A stretch of DNA of 64,000 bases, taken from positions 124,001-188,000 of the forward strand of contig RXIF01000006.1 in NCBI GenBank assembly GCA_004212075.1, written 5' to 3'. The DNA comes from Candidatus Methanoliparum thermophilum. Its GTDB lineage: Archaea > Halobacteriota > Methanoliparia > Methanoliparales > Methanoliparaceae. The translations under genes were made by a program, and so were the position numbers. Shown one piece after another: positions 29,501 to 37,153 of this stretch (position 1 is its first letter; the number at the start of each line of letters is the position of its first letter). The notes beneath the pieces were generated by a model. That model searched no databases, was not told the origin of the DNA, and saw only the letters and a list, made by a program, of their open reading frames with translations.

Positions 29501-30466
29501 GTGATACATATCGGATTATCTAATTTATTAGAAGATACATATGCAGAAGCATTTAAGGGTATTTTTATAAGAATATTGGTTACAAGGTGGATCCAAATAG
29601 ACGAAAAAGACAGAATAAGTCAATATATCGAAAAAGATCCTCTTAGGTTGGCAGCATATAAGGCAACTGCTACACCATCCGTTGTTATGAATAGGGTAGA
29701 AGGAGGCATAGAGGGATGGATAGATGAAAAAGACACGCCAGATGGCAACGAGGGAGTGATACTTCAATTTTGGAAGAGTTACGATAAAAAAAAGGATCTA
29801 GAAAACCAAATAAATGATTTTTTTCGCGAAGTCTCGATAAGAATAAGACAAGACATCCTATCGGTCCCGTTTACCAGAATCTTTGATTGGAATAAGGAGG
29901 ATAGTATTCTTGAAGATGTCGCTCTTATAGACACGGAAGAGTTCGTAGGTAGATGTGGTGGAGGTTACGAGTATTTTTCAGAAGAGTATGGACGAGAGGT
30001 TATAAATATACCGCTTATGATGGGCTACGATTTTAAGATAGATCGTTATTTAAGATGTGGTATAGGTGTCTCTGGCGGGAACTTATGGTATTTTTGCGAC
30101 TCTCTTAAATCAGGATGGGATATAGCGTTAAGTAGCATAGAAGCTATAAAAGATGTAGAAGGTGTTATAACTCCTTTCTATGTCTGTCCTAGTGGATCTA
30201 TGCCTGCAAATTATCCACCAATCGGTCCTCCCACAAATTATCCTTATTGTCCTACTTTGAAGGATAAGTGTAAGAGCAACGTACCGGATGGGGTAAGATC
30301 TATCCCAGAGATAGTTATCAATGGAATTACCGAAGAGGCAGTAAAAGAGGCTATGAAGAAGGCAATAATATCTACAAATGATAAAAAAGGATTGTTGAAG
30401 ATCTCAGCAGGAAACTACGACGGAAAATTAGGAGATTATAAGATCTACCTAAAAGATCTAATCTAA
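29501..30466 (+). CDS. ftr: formylmethanofuran:tetrahydromethanopterin formyltransferase
   Basis: Transfers the formyl group between methanofuran and H4MPT in archaeal C1 metabolism. The N-terminus has the EDTYAEAF motif of Ftr and the C-terminus the signature EIVINGITEEAVKEAM...KISAGNYDGKLGDYKIYLKDL. The middle keeps GVSGGNLWYFCDSL and YCPTLKDK. At 321 aa it is about 25 longer than typical Ftr and has extra residues around 60-75 and 215-235, so it is a divergent member. Starts GTG. No other C1-branch genes adjoin. Confidence 0.88.
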   Translation: MIHIGLSNLLEDTYAEAFKGIFIRILVTRWIQIDEKDRISQYIEKDPLRLAAYKATATPSVVMNRVEGGIEGWIDEKDTPDGNEGVILQFWKSYDKKKDLENQINDFFREVSIRIRQDILSVPFTRIFDWNKEDSILEDVALIDTEEFVGRCGGGYEYFSEEYGREVINIPLMMGYDFKIDRYLRCGIGVSGGNLWYFCDSLKSGWDIALSSIEAIKDVEGVITPFYVCPSGSMPANYPPIGPPTNYPYCPTLKDKCKSNVPDGVRSIPEIVINGITEEAVKEAMKKAIISTNDKKGLLKISAGNYDGKLGDYKIYLKDLI

Positions 30467-30473
30467 AAATAGA

Positions 30474-30548
30474 TAGCGGGGAGTGGATTTGAACCACTGA
30501 TCTACGGGTTATGAGCCCGTCGGGATATCCTGACTACCCCACCCCGCT
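30474..30548 (-). tRNA. initiator tRNA-Met (anticodon CAT)
   Basis: 75-nt tRNA read on the minus strand. The acceptor stem AGCGGGG pairs with CCCCGCT, giving the A1-U72 pair typical of archaeal initiators. The anticodon stem ends in GGG/CCC around loop CTCATAA (anticodon CAT), another initiator hallmark. T arm GGTTCAAATCC; discriminator A. No intron. Confidence 0.93.
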
Positions 30549-30884
30549 AAAACAGAAGATACCTGTTATAAATATTTACTATAACCTCTATTTAAAACTT
30601 TCTTATAATTAAAAAACAACTTTTTCATTATACTTTTGAACTTTGCTATGTATCCGTATTCATCTTAATGGTAATCTCATTATTCAATAAATCCGGGAGT
30701 CTCGTCATTAATAATAGTAACAGGATATGATACTTTACTGATATTATCGACATCTTTATCTATCAATCAATCATCGTAGTTCGCACATGACATTTAAATT
30801 TAATCGATTTTATCGTGTTTATCATATAAAATTAAACGACTATTTGATAGAATAGATGATCTTTAAAATGTGAGGTTTATTATT
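30549..30884. other. AT-rich intergenic region, no confident gene
   Basis: 336 bp between the initiator tRNA and the moaA-like gene. On the minus strand there is a short stretch reading like protein (about 30680-30750, ...YPVTIINDETPGFIE) that soon meets three stop codons, perhaps a dead gene fragment, but I cannot assign it. The right end must hold the promoter of the next gene: TTTATCATATAAAATT at about 30819-30834 is a candidate TATA region. Confidence 0.4.
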
Positions 30885-31811
30885 ATGTTGATCGATCCAT
30901 ATGGAAGGAAGATAAGAAGTTTAAGAGCATCTATAACCAAAAGATGCAACTTAAATTGTATATATTGCCATATGGATGGACAGCTTGCCGGAGGAGAAGA
31001 ACTTTCATTAGACGAGATTAAAAGAATTTGTAATATCTTTCCAAGACTTGGTGTTAAAAAAATCAGGATAAGCGGGGGAGAACCGTTGGTGCGTAAAGAT
31101 TGCGTAGATATTATTGCAGGGCTAAAAAATTTTGATGAGATATCTATGACCACAAACGGGGTATTCCTTGCAGATAAAGCAGAAGATTTAAAACAGGCAG
31201 GATTAAAAAGGGTCAATATAAGCATAGATTCGTTGAAGGATGATTTATATTCTAGAATAACCGGTGGTGATAGAAAAACGCTTTTGTATGTTAAAGACAG
31301 TCTTGAAAAAGCTGTGGAAATAGGATTAACCCCTGTTAAGATAAATATGGTAGTATTAGATATAAATCAGGAAGAGATTCACGATTTTATAGATTATATA
31401 TTGAAGAAGGGATTGCAAAAAGAAGTAATACTTCAGTTAATCGAGTTGATCGATATTAGGAAAAAATACCCTGATCAGGCAGATTGGAAAAAAATTGAGG
31501 CTTTTTTAAATAACAATGGAATCTTAATTGGTGTTAGAAAGACACACAACAGGAAAAAATATCTATACCGTGGTGTTGAGGTTGAATTAGTCCGGCCTAT
31601 AGACGCAAAATTTTGTATGGGTTGTTCTAGATTGCGGCTTACTGCAGATGGATTTTTAAAACCGTGTCTTTTAAGAAATGATAATATCGTCGATCTAAAA
31701 GGCTGCTCATCAGAGGAAGAGATTGAAAGATTGGTAAAGGTAGCTGTTGCCAGGAGAGAACCGTATTATAAAGGAGTTGTGAAAAAACATTTTAGTATTA
31801 ATGATCTATAA
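30885..31811 (+). CDS. moaA: MoaA-like GTP 3',8-cyclase (radical SAM)
   Basis: First step of molybdopterin synthesis. The radical SAM cluster CNLNCIYC is at residues 22-29 (TKRCNLNCIYC), the SGGEPLVRKD loop follows, and the C-terminal second cluster is present: FCMGCSRLRLTADGFLKPCL. The C-terminus lacks the terminal Gly-Gly that bacterial MoaA uses for GTP cyclisation, ending KKHFSINDL. The ATG at 30885 is preferred to the GTG at 30870 because GAGGT sits 8 nt before it. 308 aa. Confidence 0.88.
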   Translation: MLIDPYGRKIRSLRASITKRCNLNCIYCHMDGQLAGGEELSLDEIKRICNIFPRLGVKKIRISGGEPLVRKDCVDIIAGLKNFDEISMTTNGVFLADKAEDLKQAGLKRVNISIDSLKDDLYSRITGGDRKTLLYVKDSLEKAVEIGLTPVKINMVVLDINQEEIHDFIDYILKKGLQKEVILQLIELIDIRKKYPDQADWKKIEAFLNNNGILIGVRKTHNRKKYLYRGVEVELVRPIDAKFCMGCSRLRLTADGFLKPCLLRNDNIVDLKGCSSEEEIERLVKVAVARREPYYKGVVKKHFSINDL

Positions 31812-31824
31812 CAAAGGATAAATC

Positions 31825-32172
31825 GTGATCAGAGAAGATATTGAAAAAGAACTATGGCTTTTATTAAAGACTAGAAAAAGGATAGATAAAGAGATAAGAG
31901 ATTTATTTGAGGAAATATACGGTAAAAAGGGAAAAAAAGCGATAGAATCTATCGAATCAAAAAGAATAAAAAAGTATAACGATTTCTATGTAGTAGTCGG
32001 CCAAGAAGAACATATCGTAGTAGAAGATTATTGTAACTGCAAAGACTTCTTTTTTAACGCATCACGAAAGGGGGAATACTGTTGGCATATCTTGGCAGTA
32101 AAGATAGCCGATATAATTGGTGGTTATGAGAGGATTGATGGATGGTATCATGAGATAGAGAAGATATTGTAA
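31825..32172 (+). CDS. SWIM zinc-finger protein
   Basis: 115 aa with a single SWIM motif near the C-terminus: YCNCKDFFFNASRKGEYCWHILAVKIA (CxC...CxH, about residues 68-94), preceded by a basic helical N-terminus. SWIM fingers bind DNA or proteins; archaeal stand-alone versions are uncharacterised. GTG start with AAGGAT upstream, 13 bp after moaA, so probably co-transcribed. Confidence 0.78.
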   Translation: MIREDIEKELWLLLKTRKRIDKEIRDLFEEIYGKKGKKAIESIESKRIKKYNDFYVVVGQEEHIVVEDYCNCKDFFFNASRKGEYCWHILAVKIADIIGGYERIDGWYHEIEKIL

Positions 32173-32334
32173 AATGTTAATTGGATTTGAGTCTAATTTA
32201 CCTTATAGATAAATCAAACCAAGTAGTATTCAGCTATAAAACTACTTATCTAAGAATGAATCAATCATTAGTTACCTCATAGCTTTAGTTACGTAACTAT
32301 TTTTACCCCCACCCCTGTGGTAGGTAACTGTACA

Positions 32335-32687
32335 ATTTCAATCCCTTATAGGTAATCTAAAACTAAAGCATCGTTCATTTCAATCCATTATATTTATCCC
32401 TTATAGCTGGTTTAATAACGAGCCAATAAACCAAAAACAACACGGCAGTACAGATATTAATAATTCTGACATGTCTATTAATCATATCAGGAGTGTTTGC
32501 TAAATACAACTGACATGTTTCCACAGCTAATATGCACATTAGTATTGCTATTAATGTAACGATCAGGATTTTTTTACGTGTCAACATAATCTATTTCAAT
32601 CCCTTATAGGTAATCTAAAAACCAGCATTCTGTAAGCAACGGGTGGAGGGATCCCTTATTTCAATCCCTTATAGGTAATACACTAAC
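32335..32687 (-). CRISPR. degenerate CRISPR array (type I-B-like repeat), interrupted
   Basis: Repeats read on the minus strand have the consensus 5' GTTTTTAGATTACC then TATAAGGGATTGAAAT (30 nt). Copies: 32658-32687 (leader-proximal, first nine bases different), 32593-32622 (perfect), 32335-32364 (near perfect), and one at 32377-32406 split by a 13-bp insertion. Only one normal spacer is present (32623-32657, 35 nt, period 65). Between the second and split copies lies a 70-codon frame instead of spacers. No cas genes are in the window, so the locus is an orphan or relic. Confidence 0.8.
32375..32587 (-). CDS. small two-helix membrane protein embedded in the CRISPR remnant
   Basis: 70 residues: basic MLTRKK, a transmembrane helix (IVTLIAILMCILAV), a polar middle, a second helix (ICTAVLFLVYWLVI) and a basic tail. 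The ATG is 5 bp after a CRISPR repeat, and the last codons (AIRDKYNGLK) are encoded by a repeat copy split by a 13-bp insertion. The hydrophobic pattern suggests a real membrane peptide, but there is no ribosome-binding site other than repeat sequence, and chance is possible. Family unknown. Confidence 0.4.
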   Translation of the reverse strand: MLTRKKILIVTLIAILMCILAVETCQLYLANTPDMINRHVRIINICTAVLFLVYWLVIKPAIRDKYNGLK

Positions 32688-32721
32688 AAAATATGTAAAC
32701 TTCTTCGTTAATAAACCTTTT
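32688..32721 (-). promoter_or_regulatory. CRISPR leader, copy 1
   Basis: Read on the minus strand, the sequence beginning AAAAGGTTTATTAACG and running into the first repeat matches the leader at 37154-37187 with three mismatches over 64 bp including the repeat. It contains the weak TATA-like AAGTTTACATA about 25 bp before the first repeat. The direction shows that the 32335-32687 array is transcribed leftwards. Confidence 0.75.
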
Positions 32722-32842
32722 ATCGATCTCTGAAAAAATAAGAGATTATATATATTAACACGGATCAAGTGATTTTTCCTATTTATTACCGTGTTTTTGC
32801 CAAATAATAGAGTCGTCGATCCCCTGACGAACTTTTTTATTG

Positions 32843-34063
32843 TTACGAACCTTTGTTCGTAGCATCTATCCCAAGTTTTGAAGTTGTCCCATTAGATGAT
32901 TGAGTCGGATCGAGTGATGACCCTCGAACGTTATTGATCAGCAAGATATCTCTATCCCATCGAACCCATAAAGATATAGCCTCTTCAACCTTTTTCATAT
33001 CATAAATGTCTACATCCTCATCAACCACTATCACATTCTTTAACGATGTATCAGCAGAAAAAGCAGCCATTATTGCATTCTTTGGATCGCCTTCTGTATG
33101 TTTTTTTATCTGAACGATTAGATTGAAGTAATGAAAACCTCCTTCCGTCAGATAGACATTCTTGACGTCTGCAGCATTTAGACATGCATTATATATGATC
33201 GGGAGATAAGGTATACCCATTAAAAGTTTGTGTTCTATACTTGCGGGTATTATGGCATGATAGATCGGGTCATCCTTAATATACATATTGGTAACCTCTA
33301 AAACTGGTTCGTTGCGTACTACGTCATACTTTCCCGTGATATCTAAAAAAGGTCCTTCTTTGGCTCTTTGTCCATTTTTAATGAAACCTTCAAGTATAAT
33401 TTCAGCTTCTGGTACGCATACTCCATTTTCTAACTCAAATATCTCAAGCCCACCTTTTAACGATGATGCAAACCGGTACTCTTCATTCGATGGCACCCTA
33501 CTGCATGCTGCAAAGAGAAACGATGGATCAACACCGATCAATACTGCCACAGGAAGATCTTTCCCATCGCTTTCCGCATTATTGAACAGAGTATAAGTGT
33601 GGCGTGGAGCAACAAGACGTATCGCCAACCTTTTTTCATCCAACAATAACATCCTATGCACAGACGCGTTTCTTATTCCGCCATATTCTGATACAACCAC
33701 TCCGCCAGTTATATACCGACCTGGATCGGCTGGAAAATATTTTAAGATAGGAAGATCGATCAGATTTGCTGGTTTTTTCTTCAAATAAGGCATATCTATC
33801 TTTCGAATCTTTGGCGCGTCCCCTCTTTTGAATAGGATATTATGGATCTCTTTTGTGAATCTCTCTTTTTTTAATAAAAGAGATAACCGATCCATCGAGT
33901 TGATCAAGTTGACGAGAACCTTTCCTTTTTTTTCTATGTTATGAAATAAAATAGTCTTGTTACCGTATCTATTTGCTATATCTACCACTTTATCATACCT
34001 TATTTCATCTTTTATCTCGATGATATCTTTATTTGTCCTCAGTCTTTCAATAGTATCTCTCAT
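32843..34063 (-). CDS. UbiD-family decarboxylase, probable trans-anhydromevalonate-5-phosphate decarboxylase
   Basis: 406-aa prenylated-FMN-dependent decarboxylase family member. Visible motifs: YITGGVVVSEYGGIRNASVHRM, LAIRLVAPRH (active-site Arg region) and EGPFLDITGKY, which carries the UbiD Glu. It lies 44 bp downstream of HMG-CoA synthase on the same strand. In archaea lacking mevalonate kinase-type decarboxylases, a UbiD homolog decarboxylates trans-anhydromevalonate phosphate, so that role is the best inference; an aromatic decarboxylase is the alternative. The last codons (TNKGS-stop) come from a small palindrome at 32844-32861. Confidence 0.8.
   Translation of the reverse strand: MRDTIERLRTNKDIIEIKDEIRYDKVVDIANRYGNKTILFHNIEKKGKVLVNLINSMDRLSLLLKKERFTKEIHNILFKRGDAPKIRKIDMPYLKKKPANLIDLPILKYFPADPGRYITGGVVVSEYGGIRNASVHRMLLLDEKRLAIRLVAPRHTYTLFNNAESDGKDLPVAVLIGVDPSFLFAACSRVPSNEEYRFASSLKGGLEIFELENGVCVPEAEIILEGFIKNGQRAKEGPFLDITGKYDVVRNEPVLEVTNMYIKDDPIYHAIIPASIEHKLLMGIPYLPIIYNACLNAADVKNVYLTEGGFHYFNLIVQIKKHTEGDPKNAIMAAFSADTSLKNVIVVDEDVDIYDMKKVEEAISLWVRWDRDILLINNVRGSSLDPTQSSNGTTSKLGIDATNKGS
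32844..32861. repeat. palindrome at the 3' end of the UbiD gene
   Basis: TACGAACC-TTT-GTTCGTA, a 7-8 bp stem with a 3-nt loop, overlapping the UbiD stop codon. Its stem starts TACGAA like the TACGAATC hairpin inside cofE, so it is probably a decayed single unit of the paired-palindrome family. Confidence 0.5.
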
Positions 34064-34074
34064 TTTATTTCAAT

Positions 34075-34126
34075 TGCAGAACTACGTTCCTGCATCACAA
34101 GTTTTCATCACAAATCTTTGATTTTT
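34075..34126. repeat. decayed paired palindrome between HMG-CoA synthase and UbiD genes
   Basis: Two imperfect hairpins: TGCAGAAC-TAC-GTTCCTGCA (34075-34094) and CACAAATC-TTT-GATTTTTA (34109-34126). The second starts with the same CACAAATC arm as the intact elements in cofE and iorA and encodes the final residues KIKDL and stop of HMG-CoA synthase. Spacing between the hairpins has grown to 14 bp. Confidence 0.5.
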
Positions 34127-35409
34127 AATTCCTCATATTCAGATATAGGCAGCTTTTCCTGATCTTCTATCTTTTTTATCAGACCGATCTTACTGACAAT
34201 GGATGCATATTCCTCAGCAAGAGTACCATAGAAGACCAACGAACCCGACCCACTACCATAAGCACCGAACCCTATCTTCTTGCCAATTTCTAATCTCTTT
34301 TTACGATACTGTAGCTCAAGCAGAGAAGATAATGATAAAAAAATAGATGCAGTATAAGTATTGCCTATATTTGTTGGAGCAAACAACGAAGATTCTACTT
34401 TATTTTTATATAAATCAGCAAATTCTGGCAGATTAAATAATTTTTTCCTTATCGCATAGTCTTCATCCATCAACTCTTTATTAGAAAAGACATCTTCTAT
34501 CTTGTCCTGCACATTCTCGACCAGCCCGTTCGATCTTATACCTAATTCTTTACAAATCCTTTCCCATCGTTCTGTTCCTCGTAACTCATGCCTGAAAAGG
34601 AATGCTAGCCCATGTTTTGTAATCTTGGGATAAGGGGTATGGAAGACCAAATAATCAAAAAAATCTATTAGGACAGAACTTCGGTCTTTTTCTTCGTATT
34701 TTTTCTTGAACCTATCAAACGCAGACCTCATCGCAAAAAGATAAGAGAAATTCGATAATTCTCCGTTGACTATAGGAGTTCTTTTACCAAAAGGACGGTA
34801 AAAATCGTTGTTATCTTGTGTAAAGACGCCAAGACATGAAAAATCAAGTCCTATCAGTCGTGGATTATCCTTGACAAGCATAGCTACTGCCCCAGCTCCT
34901 TGTGTAGGTTCTCCACTGCTATTAACATCGTATCTTGCCTCATCTGCACATACAACTATCCCCACTTTACCATCGTTCATGTCGGATAATATCCAGTTGC
35001 ATGTATCATAAAGCGAATAAGACCCGCCTATACATGCAAACTTGTTCTCTAATCCCTGAATATGGTTGAGCTTGAACTCCTGACCTAACTTTTCCTCCAT
35101 TCTACCAAGCACGAAACATACCAGGGGTTTTGATTCATCCATAGAACTCTCTGTGGCTGTATAAATTCGCCCTATATCCTTCGGGTTTAGATCGTTCTTA
35201 CGAATAAGATCAATTATAGCATCGGCTGCCAATGAGTCCACCGTCTCGTCTGTAAGAATGGCAATCCTCTTAACACCTATGCCTTCAGTATACTTTTCTG
35301 GTGGTATCCCACGAAGATCTGCCAATTCTCTCGTATCTATGTATCTCTTAGGGATGGCAATAGATATATCATCTATGCCAACAACACGCTTTTTATTATT
35401 GATAATCAT
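34108..35409 (-). CDS. mvaS: hydroxymethylglutaryl-CoA synthase (bacterial/eukaryotic MvaS type)
   Basis: Condenses acetyl-CoA with acetoacetyl-CoA for mevalonate synthesis. 433 aa with the catalytic triad in place: E87 in TATESS, C126 in ENKFACIGGS and H257 in VFHTPYPK, plus SGEPTQGAGAVAMLV (about 165-179) and GAYGSGSGSLVFYG near the C-terminus. It resembles MvaS-type enzymes rather than the short archaeal HMGCS, and has about 45 extra residues before the NIGNTYTAS segment. It is upstream of the UbiD gene, supporting an isoprenoid operon. Divergent from hicBA. Confidence 0.93.
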   Translation of the reverse strand: MIINNKKRVVGIDDISIAIPKRYIDTRELADLRGIPPEKYTEGIGVKRIAILTDETVDSLAADAIIDLIRKNDLNPKDIGRIYTATESSMDESKPLVCFVLGRMEEKLGQEFKLNHIQGLENKFACIGGSYSLYDTCNWILSDMNDGKVGIVVCADEARYDVNSSGEPTQGAGAVAMLVKDNPRLIGLDFSCLGVFTQDNNDFYRPFGKRTPIVNGELSNFSYLFAMRSAFDRFKKKYEEKDRSSVLIDFFDYLVFHTPYPKITKHGLAFLFRHELRGTERWERICKELGIRSNGLVENVQDKIEDVFSNKELMDEDYAIRKKLFNLPEFADLYKNKVESSLFAPTNIGNTYTASIFLSLSSLLELQYRKKRLEIGKKIGFGAYGSGSGSLVFYGTLAEEYASIVSKIGLIKKIEDQEKLPISEYEELKIKDL

Positions 35410-35457
35410 ATTTTAAAAATTTATTAATTGTAGTATGATTTTTTTAGAATATATAAA

Positions 35458-35482
35458 GGTATAGGTATATATACCATATACC
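35458..35482. promoter_or_regulatory. palindromic operator upstream of hicBA
   Basis: A 25-bp near-palindrome: the perfect core GGTATATATACC (35464-35475) flanked by GGTATA and TATACC. It directly follows a TATA-like AATATATAAAGG (35448-35459) and ends 20 bp before the HicB ATG. Position and symmetry suggest an autoregulatory site for the toxin-antitoxin pair, also placed to affect the divergent HMG-CoA synthase gene. Confidence 0.5.
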
Positions 35483-35502
35483 CCAACTATGAATCTCTCA
35501 AG

Positions 35503-35739
35503 ATGGGAGATATTAATGGTTTAACTTTCAAAGTTGTGGTTGAAGAAGATTTGGAGGACGAAGGATATATTGTCCATTGTCCAGCTTTTAAAGGGTGTTG
35601 GTCACAGGGAGACACGATAGAAGAAGCTTTGGAAAACATAAAAGAGGCAATTGTCGGGTATTTAAAAACATTAAACGAGAAAGTGATACAGGATGCTAAA
35701 AGCACTGATAAAGCTCTGATCAAAGAAGTGGTGGTATAA
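35503..35739 (+). CDS. hicB: HicB-family antitoxin
   Basis: 78 aa, the partial RNase-H-like fold of HicB: LTFKVVVEEDLEDEGYIVHCPAFKGCWSQGDTIEEALENIKEAIVGYL matches the family almost throughout. No C-terminal DNA-binding helix is evident, so repression, if any, would need dimer or complex contacts. Its stop is 3 bp before the GTG of the HicA-like gene. Confidence 0.88.
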   Translation: MGDINGLTFKVVVEEDLEDEGYIVHCPAFKGCWSQGDTIEEALENIKEAIVGYLKTLNEKVIQDAKSTDKALIKEVVV

Positions 35740-35742
35740 ATT

Positions 35743-35958
35743 GTGGATAAACTTCCTCGATGGTCAGGTAAAAAGATAATCAGTGTATTTAAAAAAGATG
35801 GTTGGACTGTGGATCGCATCGAGGGAAGAGAGAAAATCTTGGTTGTACCAGTGCATGAAAATAAGCCAATAAAAATTGGATTTCCAAAAGGGTTGATAAA
35901 AGATGCTGGACTTACAAACGAGAAGAGGAGGGGATGTAATGATATTGAGGATGAATGA
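35743..35958 (+). CDS. hicA: HicA-like toxin, apparently lacking the active-site His segment
   Basis: 71 aa. The N-terminus LPRWSGKKIISVFKKDGWTVDRIEG and the end VVPVHENKPIKIGFPKGLIKDAGLT align with HicA/YcfA mRNA interferases. Between them, where HicA normally has G-S-H followed by a beta strand, this protein has only REKIL, so the catalytic His and about eight residues are missing. It is probably inactive as an RNase. GTG start. After the stop, a 25-codon frame (35952-36029, MNEVLKGELR...) may be a scrap of further sequence. Confidence 0.72.
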   Translation: MDKLPRWSGKKIISVFKKDGWTVDRIEGREKILVVPVHENKPIKIGFPKGLIKDAGLTNEKRRGCNDIEDE

Positions 35959-36053
35959 AGTGCTGAAGGGAGAGTTGAGATATAATACGGGGAAAATAAT
36001 AGGAGCAATTGAATGCACAAAGAAATAAACCAAAAGTTTTGTTTTTATATAAA

Positions 36054-36989
36054 TTATGTAATATCAGATTGATTATTAAAAAAATCCTTGATTTTTGATA
36101 CCTTTTTTAGAGCTTTCTTTATATAATCGGTAGATTCATCCCGATATATTGTTTTTATTCCTCTTGCATCCTCTTTAAGGATAGATAATCCTCGGATCAA
36201 CACCGCAGGCGTCATCCAATCTCCTTCACCCATCAATATATTTGCCAAACCAGCCAGTTCATCAACGATAGCTTCTTCAGAGACTCTGAGTATTCTTCCG
36301 AAGATATCTTCCTTTCCCTTCCAATCTCTTATTGGATCGAGATTATATGCACCGATTGCAAAACCAACTTGTCCTCTTCTAAACGGTCTTCCGTTCGTGT
36401 CGGATATGATTACACCCACTTTTTTATCTTCTATTGCAGCTATCCGCTCCCCAATCTTTCTAGCACTTAAATCCGGATCCTTAGGGAGTAATATGACAGA
36501 ACCATCTTCTATATTAGATCTATCTACGCCAGCATTTATGCAGATATTGCCACATTTTGCCTTGACAAGAAAAATAGGCGGATATTCTATTATTATTTCT
36601 TCTGTCTCGTCTAATATTGCCTGTATAAATCTTGGATCGTCATCACAAATCTTCGATTTGTGAGCTACGAATCTTTGATTCGTAACATTTTTTTTTCTTG
36701 AAATCTCTATAGCCTTATCAGTAGGTTTGATATTTTTCAAAAGCCTGGTTCTTCCCTCAGATTTAGATACGGCAGTATGTGCTACGACTATTATGTCATT
36801 ATCCTCTATACCTGTACCCATCTTTTTAATCTCATCGACCAAAAGTTCTCCAATATCCATTCCTTCTTTTATTATTGGTAATTTTATAGAACTGGCATAA
36901 AGTGAAAACAGACGTTCTTCACTACTGGTTGAGAAATCGCAAGGAGGTGCAGGAACCTTGGTTCTGCGTTTTGATGCAAAGATCATCAT
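36054..36989 (-). CDS. cofE: coenzyme F420-0:L-glutamate ligase CofE
   Basis: Adds gamma-linked glutamates to F420-0. The core begins at about residue 32 (SIKLPIIKEGMDIGELLVDEI). Ligand segments: VVAHTAVSKSEGR, KAKCGNICINAGVDRSN, VIISDTNGRPFRRGQVGFAIG and ANILMGEGDW. Residues 102-116 (TNQRFVAHKSKICD region) are encoded by a 41-bp paired palindrome, an insertion relative to the family as I remember it. The first 30 residues (MMIFASKRRTKVPAPPCDF...) are also an unusual extension; a later start is possible. It is separate from the cofGHC locus. Confidence 0.9.
   Translation of the reverse strand: MMIFASKRRTKVPAPPCDFSTSSEERLFSLYASSIKLPIIKEGMDIGELLVDEIKKMGTGIEDNDIIVVAHTAVSKSEGRTRLLKNIKPTDKAIEISRKKNVTNQRFVAHKSKICDDDPRFIQAILDETEEIIIEYPPIFLVKAKCGNICINAGVDRSNIEDGSVILLPKDPDLSARKIGERIAAIEDKKVGVIISDTNGRPFRRGQVGFAIGAYNLDPIRDWKGKEDIFGRILRVSEEAIVDELAGLANILMGEGDWMTPAVLIRGLSILKEDARGIKTIYRDESTDYIKKALKKVSKIKDFFNNQSDIT
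36644..36684 (-). repeat. 41-bp paired-palindrome element inside cofE
   Basis: Two perfect 19-bp hairpins, each 8-bp stem and 3-nt loop, 3 bp apart: CACAAATC-TTC-GATTTGTG at 36644-36662 and TACGAATC-TTT-GATTCGTA at 36666-36684. On the coding strand the order is TACGAATC hairpin, GCT, CACAAATC hairpin, identical in layout to the copy in iorA (41032-41072). It is translated in frame as part of CofE. Confidence 0.8.
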
Positions 36990-37153
36990 GACACCTCGGT
37001 TTTTATCTTAAATAATAATTTTATATTTTCATCTATATTAATACATCTCCGTCATTAACATCATTAAATCGATATTTTAACTATGGTCCATATATGGTAG
37101 GATCGCATATAATTAGCGGTTAACAAAATGGACAAAAATTATTGTATCTCGAC

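Noticed and set aside
32173-32334. Further degenerate CRISPR repeats left of the array
   Set aside because: Some GTTACC and TTATAG pieces and a TAGTTACGTAACTA palindrome are present, but none aligns over more than a few bases with the repeat.
34108-35409. Idea that the two HMGCS-like genes are recent duplicates
   Set aside because: The proteins belong to different branches: one is MvaS-type with an intact triad, the other a DUF35 fusion lacking the Cys. They share little beyond the fold.
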